DNA of 22,994 bases from CAYUCY01 sp964443525 (GTDB lineage: Bacteria; Pseudomonadota; Alphaproteobacteria; Caedimonadales; Caedimonadaceae): positions 1 through 22,994 of the forward strand of contig CAYUCY010000021.1 in assembly GCA_964443525.1 (NCBI GenBank), read 5' to 3'. The position numbers and the translations under genes were made by a program. Of the stretch, positions 7,309 through 14,627 are shown piece by piece. Below the pieces are notes generated by a model that saw nothing but the letters and a program-made list of their open reading frames with translations, did no database searches and was not told the origin of the DNA. How positions within the stretch are numbered: position 1 is the stretch's first letter; every line of letters starts with the position of its first letter.

Positions 7309-7842
7309 ATGTCACGCGTTGGAAAACATCCTGTTGAAATCCCACAAGGCGTCGAATGCCAGCTGAATGCTGGCATCTTGACCGCAAAAGGGAAACTCGG
7401 CCAACTGCAAATGCCGATCTCGCAAGAAGTGATTGTTACGATTGAAGGTAGCAAGGTTTCCGTAAAGCCAGCCTCGAATAGTAAGCAGTCCAGAATGATG
7501 TGGGGGACGACCCGTCGTTTGGTTTCAAACCTTGTGGAAGGCGTTCATACGGGCTTTACGAAAAAGCTCGAGATTAGCGGCGTCGGCTATCGTGCATCCG
7601 TTCAAGGTAAGAATTTGGTTCTTCAGCTCGGGTTCAGCCATGATGTGAATTTTCCGATTCCCGACGGGATCGACATTAAATGTGAGAGGCCGACCTCGAT
7701 TTCAATCTCAGGAGCAGATCGTCAGCGCGTCGGAGAAATCTCGGCAAAGATTCGTTCCTATCGCAAGCCGGAGCCTTATAAGGGTAAAGGTGTAAAATAT
7801 GAGAACGAGTTCATTCTCCGAAAAGAAGGTAAGAAGAAGTAA
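7309..7842 (+). CDS. rplF: 50S ribosomal protein L6 (uL6)
   Basis: L6 lies near the sarcin-ricin loop and the factor-binding site. The open frame extends upstream to 7135 inside rpsH, but the true start is the ATG at 7309: it has GGAAGAG just upstream, sits 10 nt after the rpsH stop, and gives the canonical N-terminus SRVGKHPVEIP and a length of 177 residues. The C-terminal RSYRKPEPYKGKGVKYENEFILRKEGKK is the family signature. Confidence 0.97.
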   Translation: MSRVGKHPVEIPQGVECQLNAGILTAKGKLGQLQMPISQEVIVTIEGSKVSVKPASNSKQSRMMWGTTRRLVSNLVEGVHTGFTKKLEISGVGYRASVQGKNLVLQLGFSHDVNFPIPDGIDIKCERPTSISISGADRQRVGEISAKIRSYRKPEPYKGKGVKYENEFILRKEGKKK

Positions 7843-7854
7843 AGGTTAAAAACC

Positions 7855-8217
7855 ATGCTATCAGTTAGAGAAAAGTTTTTACGCAGACAGCAAAGAAACC
7901 GCACCCAGTTGCGTGCGGCTGGGGGAAATCGTCCTCGCTTGAGCGTCTTTAGGTCAAACGGCCAAATTTATGCGCAACTCATTGACGATTCGAAGAGAGC
8001 AACTTTGGCGGCTGCTTCAACCCTTGACAAGGACCTCCGGTCGAAATTAAAGTCTGGGTCAAACATTGCGGCAGCGGAAGCTGTGGGTAAGTTAATTGCG
8101 GAACGCGCAAAAAAAGCAGGCATTAAGCAGGTTGTTTTTGACCGCGGAGCGTACATATATCATGGTCGCGTTAAGGCTTTGGCTGAAGCTGCGCGTGCCG
8201 GTGGATTAGAATTCTAA
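7855..8217 (+). CDS. rplR: 50S ribosomal protein L18 (uL18)
   Basis: L18 carries 5S rRNA into the central protuberance with L5. The 120-residue product has the basic N-terminus (LRRQQRNRTQLRAAGGNRPRLSVFRS), the central NIAAAEAVGKLIAERAKKAGIKQ helix and the C-terminal YHGRVKALAEAARAGGLEF, all conserved. It starts 12 nt after rplF; an AAAGG lies about ten bases before its ATG. Confidence 0.97.
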   Translation: MLSVREKFLRRQQRNRTQLRAAGGNRPRLSVFRSNGQIYAQLIDDSKRATLAAASTLDKDLRSKLKSGSNIAAAEAVGKLIAERAKKAGIKQVVFDRGAYIYHGRVKALAEAARAGGLEF

Positions 8218-8228
8218 AGGAAAAGAGA

Positions 8229-8762
8229 ATGGCACGTCAAAACGCAGAAAGAGATGTCGAATACATTGAGAAGCTTGTCACGGTAAATCGTGTTGCAAAA
8301 GTTGTTAAAGGCGGTAAGCGGTTCGGTTTTGCAGCATTGGTTGTTGTTGGTGATGGTAAGGGGCGCGTCGGCTTTGCAACGGGGAAGGCACGCGAAGTTC
8401 CAGATGCGGTTCGCAAGGCAACGGACAAGGCTCGCAAGTCTCTTGTTCGTATTCCCTTGAGAGAGGGCAGAACGTTGCATCATGACATCACGGCGCGTTT
8501 TGGCGCAGGAAAAGTTCATTTGCGTGCGGCTCCTGCCGGAACTGGAATCATCGCGGGCGGTCCCATGCGTGCTGTATTTGAGGCGCTCGGTGTTCAGGAC
8601 ATCGTTTCCAAATCTATGGGAACCAACAACCCTCAGAACATGGTTCGTGCCACGATGGAAGCTCTGAACAATATTTCCAGTCCTCGCCAAGTCGCGTTTC
8701 GACGCGGGAAAAAGGTGAGTGAGGTAATCGGTCGCCGTGAGAGCGACGCAGCTAGCGAGTAA
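8229..8762 (+). CDS. rpsE: 30S ribosomal protein S5 (uS5)
   Basis: S5 lies at the mRNA entry side and influences decoding accuracy. The 177 residues contain the double-stranded RNA-binding-like N-terminal domain (VNRVAKVVKGGKRFGF...GDGKGRVGFATGKA) and the C-terminal domain with APAGTGIIAGGPMRAVFEALG and the SMGTNNPQNMVRATMEAL segment. An AAGGAAAAGAG sequence precedes the ATG at 8229. Its end is 6 nt before rpmD. Confidence 0.98.
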   Translation: MARQNAERDVEYIEKLVTVNRVAKVVKGGKRFGFAALVVVGDGKGRVGFATGKAREVPDAVRKATDKARKSLVRIPLREGRTLHHDITARFGAGKVHLRAAPAGTGIIAGGPMRAVFEALGVQDIVSKSMGTNNPQNMVRATMEALNNISSPRQVAFRRGKKVSEVIGRRESDAASE

Positions 8763-8768
8763 TAAACA

Positions 8769-8957
8769 ATGGCTAAGACGACAAAAATCGTAAAGGTAAC
8801 ACAAATCGCAAGTGCCAACCGTCGTACAAAGGATCAAGCCGATACCTTGCGCGGCCTTGGCTTGACAAGAATGAATCGCACACGTGAACTTGAGGATACA
8901 CCTGCAGTCCGCGGAATGATTCGGAAAGTACAACATCTCGTTCGAGTAGAAGACTAA
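8769..8957 (+). CDS. rpmD: 50S ribosomal protein L30 (uL30)
   Basis: L30 is a small single-domain protein on 23S rRNA domain II. The 62 residues include VTQIASANRRTKDQADTLRGLGL and the end TPAVRGMIRKVQHLVRVED, which match L30 well. No clear ribosome binding site precedes the ATG, only 6 nt after the rpsE stop, so translation is probably coupled to rpsE. The rpsE-rpmD-rplO order supports the call. Confidence 0.96.
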   Translation: MAKTTKIVKVTQIASANRRTKDQADTLRGLGLTRMNRTRELEDTPAVRGMIRKVQHLVRVED

Positions 8958-8971
8958 GTTTAGGAAAAGCC

Positions 8972-9433
8972 ATGAAACTTAATGAAATTCGTGATAATCC
9001 GGGCGCTAATGAAGTGAAGAAGCGCGTCGGTCGTGGAGAAGGCTCAGGCCTTGGTAAAACCTGCGGACGTGGTGTGAAAGGTCAAAAGGCCAGAACAGGT
9101 GTCTCGATCAACGGGTTTGAAGGCGGGCAAAATCCGATTTATCGTCGCTTGCCTAAGCGCGGCTTCAATAATATTTTCCGAACCGAATATGCAGAGGTGA
9201 CACTCGCACGTCTTCAGCAAGCGGTTGATTCCGGCAAGATCGATCCGAAAAAATCCTTCAATGAACAGCAGCTCATTGAACTCGGTGTTGCAAAGAAGGG
9301 ATTTGCAGGAATTAAGATTCTTGCAACGGGTGAGATCAAGGCGGGGCTTACCCTCGAGGTCAGTAAAGCTTCGAAGGCCGCCGTTGAGGCGATCGAGAAA
9401 GCTAAGGGAAAAGTGACTCTAACAACAGCATAA
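8972..9433 (+). CDS. rplO: 50S ribosomal protein L15 (uL15)
   Basis: L15 is a late-assembly protein with a long basic N-terminal extension. The 153-residue product starts KLNEIRDNPGANEVKKRVGRGEGSG, followed by the glycine-rich GKTCGRGVKGQKAR (about 28-41) and RRLPKRGFNN, which are diagnostic. The C-terminal globular part ends in VEAIEKAKGKVTLTTA. It is directly upstream of secY (12 nt), as in the spc operons of most bacteria. Confidence 0.97.
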   Translation: MKLNEIRDNPGANEVKKRVGRGEGSGLGKTCGRGVKGQKARTGVSINGFEGGQNPIYRRLPKRGFNNIFRTEYAEVTLARLQQAVDSGKIDPKKSFNEQQLIELGVAKKGFAGIKILATGEIKAGLTLEVSKASKAAVEAIEKAKGKVTLTTA

Positions 9434-9445
9434 TAAAGGGATGCC

Positions 9446-10777
9446 ATGGCGTCTGCGGTAGAACAACTCGCGTCCAACTTTGATCTTGGGACGTTCAGAA
9501 AAGCAGAAGATCTAAAAAAGAGACTTTGGTTTACGCTTTTGGCACTCATTGTCTTTCGCTTAGGAACCTATTTGCCTCTTCCCGGGATCGATAGTCAGGT
9601 CATGAGTGAACTGGCCTCCCAACATTCATCAGGTATTCTCGGCTTCCTAGACAAGTTTTCAGGCGGTGCTTTGGGTCGTATGACGATTTTTGCGCTCGGC
9701 GTCATGCCCTACATTTCCTCCAGTATTATCATCCAACTCATGACCGTCGTCGTCCCTCAGCTTGAAGCGATGAAAAAAGAAGGCGGGGCAGGGCGAAAAA
9801 AAATTAACCAGTATACCCGATACGGAACGGTGCTTCTTGCTGCCATTCAAGGGTGGGGGATTATGGTCGGGCTTGAATCTCTACCGGAAAATCCGGTTCT
9901 TGAGCCAGGATTCTTTTTCAGGTTTTCAGGGGTTGTGACGCTTGTTGGGGGAACCTTGTTTTTAATGTGGTTGGGGGAACAAATTACTCAGCGTGGTGTT
10001 GGAAATGGTATTTCTCTCATTATCTATGCAGGCATCGTAGCGGGCATGCCTCATGCAATCGCAAATATTTTTGAGCTGGGTCGATTGGGCACACTCTCAC
10101 CATTTTTGATTTTCGCCCTTTTTGCTCTGCTTATTCTCGGGCTAGCTTTTATTGCTTTTATGGAAAGAGCACAACGTCGCGTTATTATTCAATATCCCAA
10201 GCGCATGGTCGGTAATAAGCAATACGGGGGGCAAAGCACTCATCTTCCTATGAAGTTGAATACGGCCGGTGTAATACCTCCAATTTTTGCAGGTTCTCTT
10301 TTGACGGTGCCGATCACCATCGCTTCTTTCCGTAACATCGAGTCCGATAGCTGGCTTGCAACGTTTATGCAATACCTCGGCCAAGGGAAGCCCGTTTATA
10401 TGGCACTGTATATTGCTTTGATCGTCTTTTTTGCTTTTTTCTATACGTCGGTCGTCTTCAACCCGACGGAGACAGCAGACAATCTTAAAAAGGCAGGCGC
10501 CATCGTTCCTGGGTACAGGCCTGGTCAGAATACATCTGAGTACCTCGATTATGTTCTGACGCGTCTGACAGTCGTGGGCGCTCTTTATCTCGCCTTTGTT
10601 TGCGTTGTACCTGAGTATTTTATCCGGAAGTACGGTCTTGGTCTTGCGATCGGAGGTACCAGTCTTTTGATTGTCGTGAGTGTCACAATTGACACGGTTT
10701 CGCAAATCCAAGCGCACCTCTTGGCTCATCAGTACGAGGGTTTAATTAAGAAGGCGCGTTTGAGGGAGAAGAAATGA
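9446..10777 (+). CDS. secY: Protein translocase subunit SecY
   Basis: SecY is the ten-helix inner-membrane channel for Sec-dependent export and membrane insertion, working with SecE, SecG and SecA. The 443 residues match E. coli SecY (443). Visible features are the cytoplasmic N-terminus with KAEDLKKRLWFTL, the plug/TM2 region GALGRMTIFALGVMPYISSSIII, the TM4-5 element QITQRGVGNGISLIIYAG, and the cytoplasmic loop with YRPGQNTSEYLDYVLTRLT that contacts SecA and ribosomes. The channel is needed to export the protease and the two signal-peptide proteins in this window. The stop overlaps adk by 4 nt (ATGA). Confidence 0.98.
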   Translation: MASAVEQLASNFDLGTFRKAEDLKKRLWFTLLALIVFRLGTYLPLPGIDSQVMSELASQHSSGILGFLDKFSGGALGRMTIFALGVMPYISSSIIIQLMTVVVPQLEAMKKEGGAGRKKINQYTRYGTVLLAAIQGWGIMVGLESLPENPVLEPGFFFRFSGVVTLVGGTLFLMWLGEQITQRGVGNGISLIIYAGIVAGMPHAIANIFELGRLGTLSPFLIFALFALLILGLAFIAFMERAQRRVIIQYPKRMVGNKQYGGQSTHLPMKLNTAGVIPPIFAGSLLTVPITIASFRNIESDSWLATFMQYLGQGKPVYMALYIALIVFFAFFYTSVVFNPTETADNLKKAGAIVPGYRPGQNTSEYLDYVLTRLTVVGALYLAFVCVVPEYFIRKYGLGLAIGGTSLLIVVSVTIDTVSQIQAHLLAHQYEGLIKKARLREKK

Positions 10778-11436
10778 ATCTAATCCTTTTAGGCCCTCCA
10801 GGTGCAGGAAAAGGAACCCAAGCCAAGTTGATCGAAGAGCAGCACGGTCTGATTCCGATTTCGACGGGAGATTTGGTCAGAGCAGAAATTGCAAAGGAAT
10901 CTCAAATTGGTCTTTCAATCAAGCAAACGGTTGAGAGCGGAAAGTTCCCCTCAGATGAAATTATTCTCTCCTTAATTCGGCAGAAGATTCTAAACGGAGG
11001 TCCCGGGTATTTGTTCGACGGTGTCCCGAGAACGCTGAATCAAGCAAAAGCGCTTGAAAAGCAACTAGCGGATGTAGGGCAACAGATTGACTTGGTGATT
11101 GCGCTGGATGTGAATTTCGATGTTCTTTTAAAGAGAATTAGCGGACGTTTTTCCTGCGCCAGGTGCGGAGAAATTTATAACTCGTATTACTCGCCTCCGA
11201 AGAAAGAAGGTGTCTGCAACAAGTGCGGATCTACGGAATTTTCTTATCGAAAAGACGATAACGAAGATGCGGTAAGAACAAGGCTGGATGTGTATCGAGA
11301 GCAGACGGAACCCCTGATCCGCTACTATAAAAACAAGTCTGTTCTCAAAAAGATAGACGGAATGGCAAGTGTGGAAGAGGTTTCCAACCAGGTACACACG
11401 TTAATAACAAATTTCAAAAGTCAAGCTTGCGCATAA
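10774..11436 (+). CDS. adk: Adenylate kinase with zinc-type LID domain
   Basis: The enzyme converts ATP + AMP to 2 ADP in the cytoplasm. The P-loop GPPGAGKGTQ is at residues 7-16 and the AMP site includes STGDLVRAE (30-38). The segment DGVPRT (82-87) has Val where DGFPRT is usual. The long LID domain carries Cys128, Cys131, Cys148 and Cys151, the four-cysteine zinc arrangement, in place of the H-bonding residues of E. coli Adk. Length 220 fits the family. The start overlaps the secY stop (ATGA), and secY-adk is a widespread coupling. Confidence 0.97.
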   Translation: MNLILLGPPGAGKGTQAKLIEEQHGLIPISTGDLVRAEIAKESQIGLSIKQTVESGKFPSDEIILSLIRQKILNGGPGYLFDGVPRTLNQAKALEKQLADVGQQIDLVIALDVNFDVLLKRISGRFSCARCGEIYNSYYSPPKKEGVCNKCGSTEFSYRKDDNEDAVRTRLDVYREQTEPLIRYYKNKSVLKKIDGMASVEEVSNQVHTLITNFKSQACA

Positions 11437-11453
11437 ATTTTTGCAAGAAGGTG

Positions 11454-11481
11454 TTGACTTTTTGGGTGTAATCCTTATAGA
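11454..11481 (+). promoter_or_regulatory. Probable sigma-70-type promoter for rpsM-rpsK-rpoA-rplQ
   Basis: TTGACT at 11454-11459 (5 of 6 consensus) is followed after 16 nt by TATAGA at 11476-11481 (4 of 6). It sits in the only sizeable gap (97 nt) of the supercluster, between adk and rpsM, where alpha-operon promoters are expected. The leader before the rpsM GTG at 11534 would be about 45 nt and includes AAGGAG. Confidence 0.7.
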
Positions 11482-11533
11482 GTGCATTCTCTAGTAAGGG
11501 CGGGTTTTTTATTGATTAACTAAGGAGAATCAC

Positions 11534-11911
11534 GTGGCACGTATTGCAGGTGTCAATATTCCGACACAAAAAAGAGTTCTCATCGGACTCACGTATATTT
11601 ACGGAATCGGGCCGAAGCGCTCTAAAGAAATTTGTTTCAAGGTAGGGATTGAAGAGTCTCGTAGAGTTAAAGATTTGACGGATGATGAGGTCTTGAAGAT
11701 TCGTGAAGCCATTGAAGCAAATTATCAAGTCGAGGGGGATCTCCGTCGCGAGGTCGGTATGAACATCAAGCGTTTGACTGATCTTGGCTGTTACAAGGGA
11801 TTGAGGCATCGTAAAGGGCTCCCCGTTCACGGACAGAGAACACATACAAATGCGCGGACTCGCAAAGGAAAAGCCGTTGCGATTGCGGGTAAGAAAAAAG
11901 TAACGAAGTAA
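11534..11911 (+). CDS. rpsM: 30S ribosomal protein S13 (uS13), GTG start
   Basis: S13 lies in the 30S head and bridges to L5. The start is a GTG at 11534 with AAGGAG eight bases upstream, and it yields the expected ARIAGVNIPTQKR N-terminus. The 125-residue product has the helix-hairpin-helix-like YIYGIGPKRSKEIC segment and the basic tail GLRHRKGLPVHGQRTHTNAR that contacts P-site tRNA. It follows an internal promoter and opens the alpha block. Confidence 0.98.
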   Translation: MARIAGVNIPTQKRVLIGLTYIYGIGPKRSKEICFKVGIEESRRVKDLTDDEVLKIREAIEANYQVEGDLRREVGMNIKRLTDLGCYKGLRHRKGLPVHGQRTHTNARTRKGKAVAIAGKKKVTK

Positions 11912-11934
11912 GTTTTAAGAGAAGGTAGGAAAAA

Positions 11935-12324
11935 ATGGCAAAGCCTGCTGCACGGTTACGTCGAAAGGAGCGTAAGAACATCATCTCTGGTGTTGCTCAC
12001 ATTAACTCGACATTTAACAACACGATGGTGACGATTACGGACCCTCAAGGAAACGCGGTGTCCTGGTCATCAGCAGGATCTAAAGGGTTTAAGGGATCTC
12101 GTAAGTCAACGCCGTATGCGGCGCAAATTGCGGCTGAGGATGCGGGCAGAAAAGCTCTGGATCACGGTATGAAAAATCTGGATGTTGAAGTAAAGGGAGC
12201 GGGTTCGGGGCGTGAAACAGCTTTGAGAGCCCTTCAATCCATCGGGTTCATCATTAACACGATCAGAGACGTAACACCTGTTCCTCATAACGGGTGTCGC
12301 CCGGCAAAGCGCCGTCGCATATAG
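11935..12324 (+). CDS. rpsK: 30S ribosomal protein S11 (uS11)
   Basis: S11 forms the platform near the E site and the mRNA exit. The 129 residues include GVAHINSTFNNTMVTITDPQGNAVSWSSAG and the end TPVPHNGCRPAKRRRI; the HNGCRP element is highly conserved and in E. coli its asparagine can become isoaspartate. The ATG at 11935 has a GGAAAA stretch upstream. Length and neighbours are canonical. Confidence 0.98.
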   Translation: MAKPAARLRRKERKNIISGVAHINSTFNNTMVTITDPQGNAVSWSSAGSKGFKGSRKSTPYAAQIAAEDAGRKALDHGMKNLDVEVKGAGSGRETALRALQSIGFIINTIRDVTPVPHNGCRPAKRRRI

Positions 12325-12370
12325 GTCATTGAAGTTAGGAATATCAGGAACAAAATAAAGGGGCCGGTCC

Positions 12371-13389
12371 GTGATACAAAAAAACTGGTTAGAGTTAATT
12401 AAGCCTTACAAATTAAATATCAAAGTAACAGACGATAAAAGTCGTCGTTCTCAAGTAGTTGCAGAACCTCTTGAGCGCGGGTTCGGTCTGACTTTGGGAA
12501 CGGCTCTCAGGCGGGTTATGCTGTCCTCTCTCCAAGGGGCGGCAGTAACTGGTGTTCAGATTGAGGGGGTTCAGCATGAATTTACTTCAATCCCCGGTGT
12601 ATTGGAAGATGTGACGGATATCATCCTTAATTTGAAATCTTTGTCTCTTCGCAAGCATGGCGAGACACCGAAGAAGCTTCGTCTAAAGGCGGAAGGGCCC
12701 GGTGTTATTACGGCTGCATCATTTCAGGAAACATCGGACGTTGAAATCCTCGACCGGGACGTTGTGATTTGTACCCTTGATAAGGGTGCAAAGATTGTGA
12801 TGGAAGTAACCGTTGAGTCGGGCAAAGGATATGTTCCTGCCGCTCAATTGCGCCGCGAAGATTCTCCGATCGGCTATATTCCTGTGGACGCTCTTTTCTC
12901 ACCCGTGCGCAAAGTTGCTTACAAGGTGGAAAATACGCGTGTCGGACAGAGAACCGACTATGACAAACTGATTTTAGATGTGGAGACCAACGGGGCGATT
13001 AAGCCCGAAGACGCGGTTGCTCTTTCAGCACGCATTCTTCAGGATCAGCTCCAACAGTTTATCAATTTTGAGGAGCCGGAATTAGAGACGGCTGCCGAGG
13101 AAGAGGGTGAGTTGCCTTTCAACAGAAATCTGTTGCGAAAGGTTGAAGAGCTTGAGCTCTCAGTTCGCTCGGCAAACTGCCTCAAAAACGAAAACATCGT
13201 CTATATCGGTGATTTGGTTCAAAAGAGCGAGCAAGATCTTTTGAGAACACCGAACTTTGGACGTAAGTCCTTNNNNNNNNNNTTAAAGAAGTTCTTATTC
13301 AAATGGGACTTGAGTTGGGCATGAATGTCCAAGGATGGCCACCCGAGAATATCGAAGAGATGGCTAAAAAAGTAGAAGAACCCTATTAA
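12371..13389 (+). CDS. rpoA: RNA polymerase alpha subunit, interrupted by an assembly gap
   Basis: RpoA nucleates RNA polymerase assembly and its C-terminal domain binds UP elements and activators. It begins at GTG 12371 (MIQKNWLELIKPYKL, typical of alphaproteobacteria) after an AAAGGGG ribosome binding site. The N-terminal dimerisation domain is seen (GFGLTLGTALRRVMLSSL, the EDSPIGYIPVDALFSPVRKV region), then the C-terminal domain with NLLRKVEELELSVRSANCL. Ten Ns at 13273-13282 interrupt the C-terminal domain. Before the gap the frame reads NFGRKSL; after it, in another frame, KEVLIQMGLELGMNVQGWP runs to TAA at 13389. Eight missing bases would restore the frame as KSLNEIKEVL, giving about 338 residues. 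The gene is therefore almost certainly intact. Confidence 0.95.
13273..13282. other. Assembly gap (ten Ns) inside rpoA
   Basis: A run of exactly ten undetermined bases lies in the alpha C-terminal domain. The flanking protein sequence requires a gap of 2 modulo 3, most simply 8 bases, so ten is a placeholder rather than a measured length. Confidence 0.95.
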
Positions 13390-13413
13390 AGTTTAGGGTT
13401 AAGGAGATATAAA

Positions 13414-13851
13414 ATGAATCACGGAATTCGTGGACGTAAGTTTGGTCGTGATACAAAGCATCGTAAAGCTCTTTTGCAAAATTTGGCGAAAGAATTAATT
13501 CGGTATGAGCAGATTACGACGACACTTCCAAAGGCAAAGGATTTGCGTCCGATTGTTGAGAAGTTGGTTACGTTGGGGCGGCGCGGCGGATTGCACGCTT
13601 ATCGTCAAGCCATCTCCGTTTTAGGATCGATAGAGCTTGCTTCAAAGTTGACAAAAGTCTTGGGTGAGCGCTATAAGGATCGTCCGGGTGGGTACACCAG
13701 AATCGTTAAGGCAGGTTTCCGTCACGGTGATAATTCTCCGATGGCTGTCATTGAGTTTATTGATCGTGACCCTGCGGCAAAACCGAAACCTGAGAAGAAA
13801 GTCGAAGAGATTCAGGAGCCTACACTTCCCATGATGCCGGCCGGCGTGTAA
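13414..13851 (+). CDS. rplQ: 50S ribosomal protein L17 (bL17)
   Basis: bL17 binds near the tunnel exit on 23S rRNA. The 145 residues start NHGIRGRKFGRDTKHRKALLQNLAKELI, the family signature, and contain RPGGYTRIVKAGFRHGDNSPMAVIEFIDR near residues 100-125. The last ~25 residues (AAKPKPEKKVEEIQEP...) are a charged tail beyond the E. coli core (127). An AAGGAGATA precedes the ATG at 13414. It is the last gene before the terminator. Confidence 0.98.
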   Translation: MNHGIRGRKFGRDTKHRKALLQNLAKELIRYEQITTTLPKAKDLRPIVEKLVTLGRRGGLHAYRQAISVLGSIELASKLTKVLGERYKDRPGGYTRIVKAGFRHGDNSPMAVIEFIDRDPAAKPKPEKKVEEIQEPTLPMMPAGV

Positions 13852-13884
13852 GGCTCAAGTTTCGAGCTTCATAAGTTTCATTTT

Positions 13885-13916
13885 AAACGGTCCCGGCATC
13901 CGGGACTGTTTTTTTA
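13885..13916 (+). terminator. Rho-independent terminator of the ribosomal protein supercluster
   Basis: AAACGGTCCCGG (13885-13896) pairs with CCGGGACTGTTT (13900-13911) around a three-base CAT loop: a 12-bp stem with one G-T pair, running into seven Ts (13909-13915). It starts 33 nt after the rplQ stop. Confidence 0.93.
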
Positions 13917-13935
13917 TTTATATTAGGTATTATTC

Positions 13936-14505
13936 ATGAGAGCTGCCATTGAAACACAGGATCCTGAAGCTGTGGGGTATAATACAAAGATAAAACGAGA
14001 AGTCTGGGTAAGAGGAGCAACACCTAAAGATGCTGAAGATATCGCACGGATTCATGTCAAAAGTTGGCAGGAAAGCTACCGAGGAATTTTGCACGCTGAA
14101 TATCTGGCGAACATAAACATTGACGAGAGGATTCTGTTAAGAAAAAAGCAATTTGAAACGTGCCCTCCGGCATTAAAAACGTTTGTAGCCCTGGTTCAGG
14201 ATCGGGTGATTGGTTTTTGCGATGCAGGCTGCGCTTCTCCCGACGATGCTCCCATCAGAGGCAAGATCCAAGCTCTCTACCTTTTAGAGGATTATAAAGG
14301 GCAAGGCATCGGAACACGGCTTTGGATGGCGGCAACCACCTATTTAAAGGAAAACAATCTTCTCCCCTACATGAACTGGGTTCTTGAAGACAATCACAGA
14401 GCACGCTCCTTTTATGAAGCAAAAGGCGGAAAACTTTTCCTTAAGAGAGAGATCGAGTTTGGAGGACGCATTTATCAAAAAGTTGCCTACCGTTACGATG
14501 ACTGA
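13936..14505 (+). CDS. GNAT family N-acetyltransferase, substrate unknown
   Basis: GNAT enzymes move an acetyl group from acetyl-CoA to an amine. The fold is recognisable from VRGATPKDAEDIARIHVKSWQESYRGIL (about residues 25-52), motif A with LYLLEDYKGQGIGTRLW (114-130), where KGQGIG is the acetyl-CoA pyrophosphate loop, and NWVLEDNHRARSFYEAKGGK (147-166), the motif B region. The first ~22 residues precede the usual domain start and may be a real extension or a start chosen too early; TAGG lies 8 bases before this ATG and no later in-frame ATG occurs before the domain. It stands alone between a terminator and the protease gene. The substrate (antibiotic, protein N-terminus or small amine) cannot be read from the sequence. 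Confidence 0.85.
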   Translation: MRAAIETQDPEAVGYNTKIKREVWVRGATPKDAEDIARIHVKSWQESYRGILHAEYLANINIDERILLRKKQFETCPPALKTFVALVQDRVIGFCDAGCASPDDAPIRGKIQALYLLEDYKGQGIGTRLWMAATTYLKENNLLPYMNWVLEDNHRARSFYEAKGGKLFLKREIEFGGRIYQKVAYRYDD

Positions 14506-14552
14506 GCAGATTTGAGCCCTATCAGGATGCGCCCTTAAAATCGTTTTTAGCT

Positions 14553-14580
14553 TTGATCCTTCGTTAATCCTTTGTACACT
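14553..14580 (+). promoter_or_regulatory. Possible promoter for the htrA-rarA pair
   Basis: TTGATC at 14553-14558 and TACACT at 14575-14580 are separated by 16 nt; each matches 4 of 6 consensus bases. The pair lies about 50 nt before the GTG start of the protease gene. The match is moderate, so this is a suggestion only. Confidence 0.35.
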
Positions 14581-14627
14581 TCTCTCTGTTATTGTTTTTT
14601 GGGGTACTCGAAAGTTGGAGTTATTTT

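Noticed and set aside
13273..13324. RpoA ending as KSXXXXLKKFLFKWDLSWA
   Set aside because: This is the wrong frame after the N gap; the correct alpha C-terminal sequence is readable in another frame to 13389.
14592..14627. Upstream TTG start for the protease gene
   Set aside because: It adds 12 residues before a well-formed signal peptide; GTG 14628 has a better ribosome binding site.
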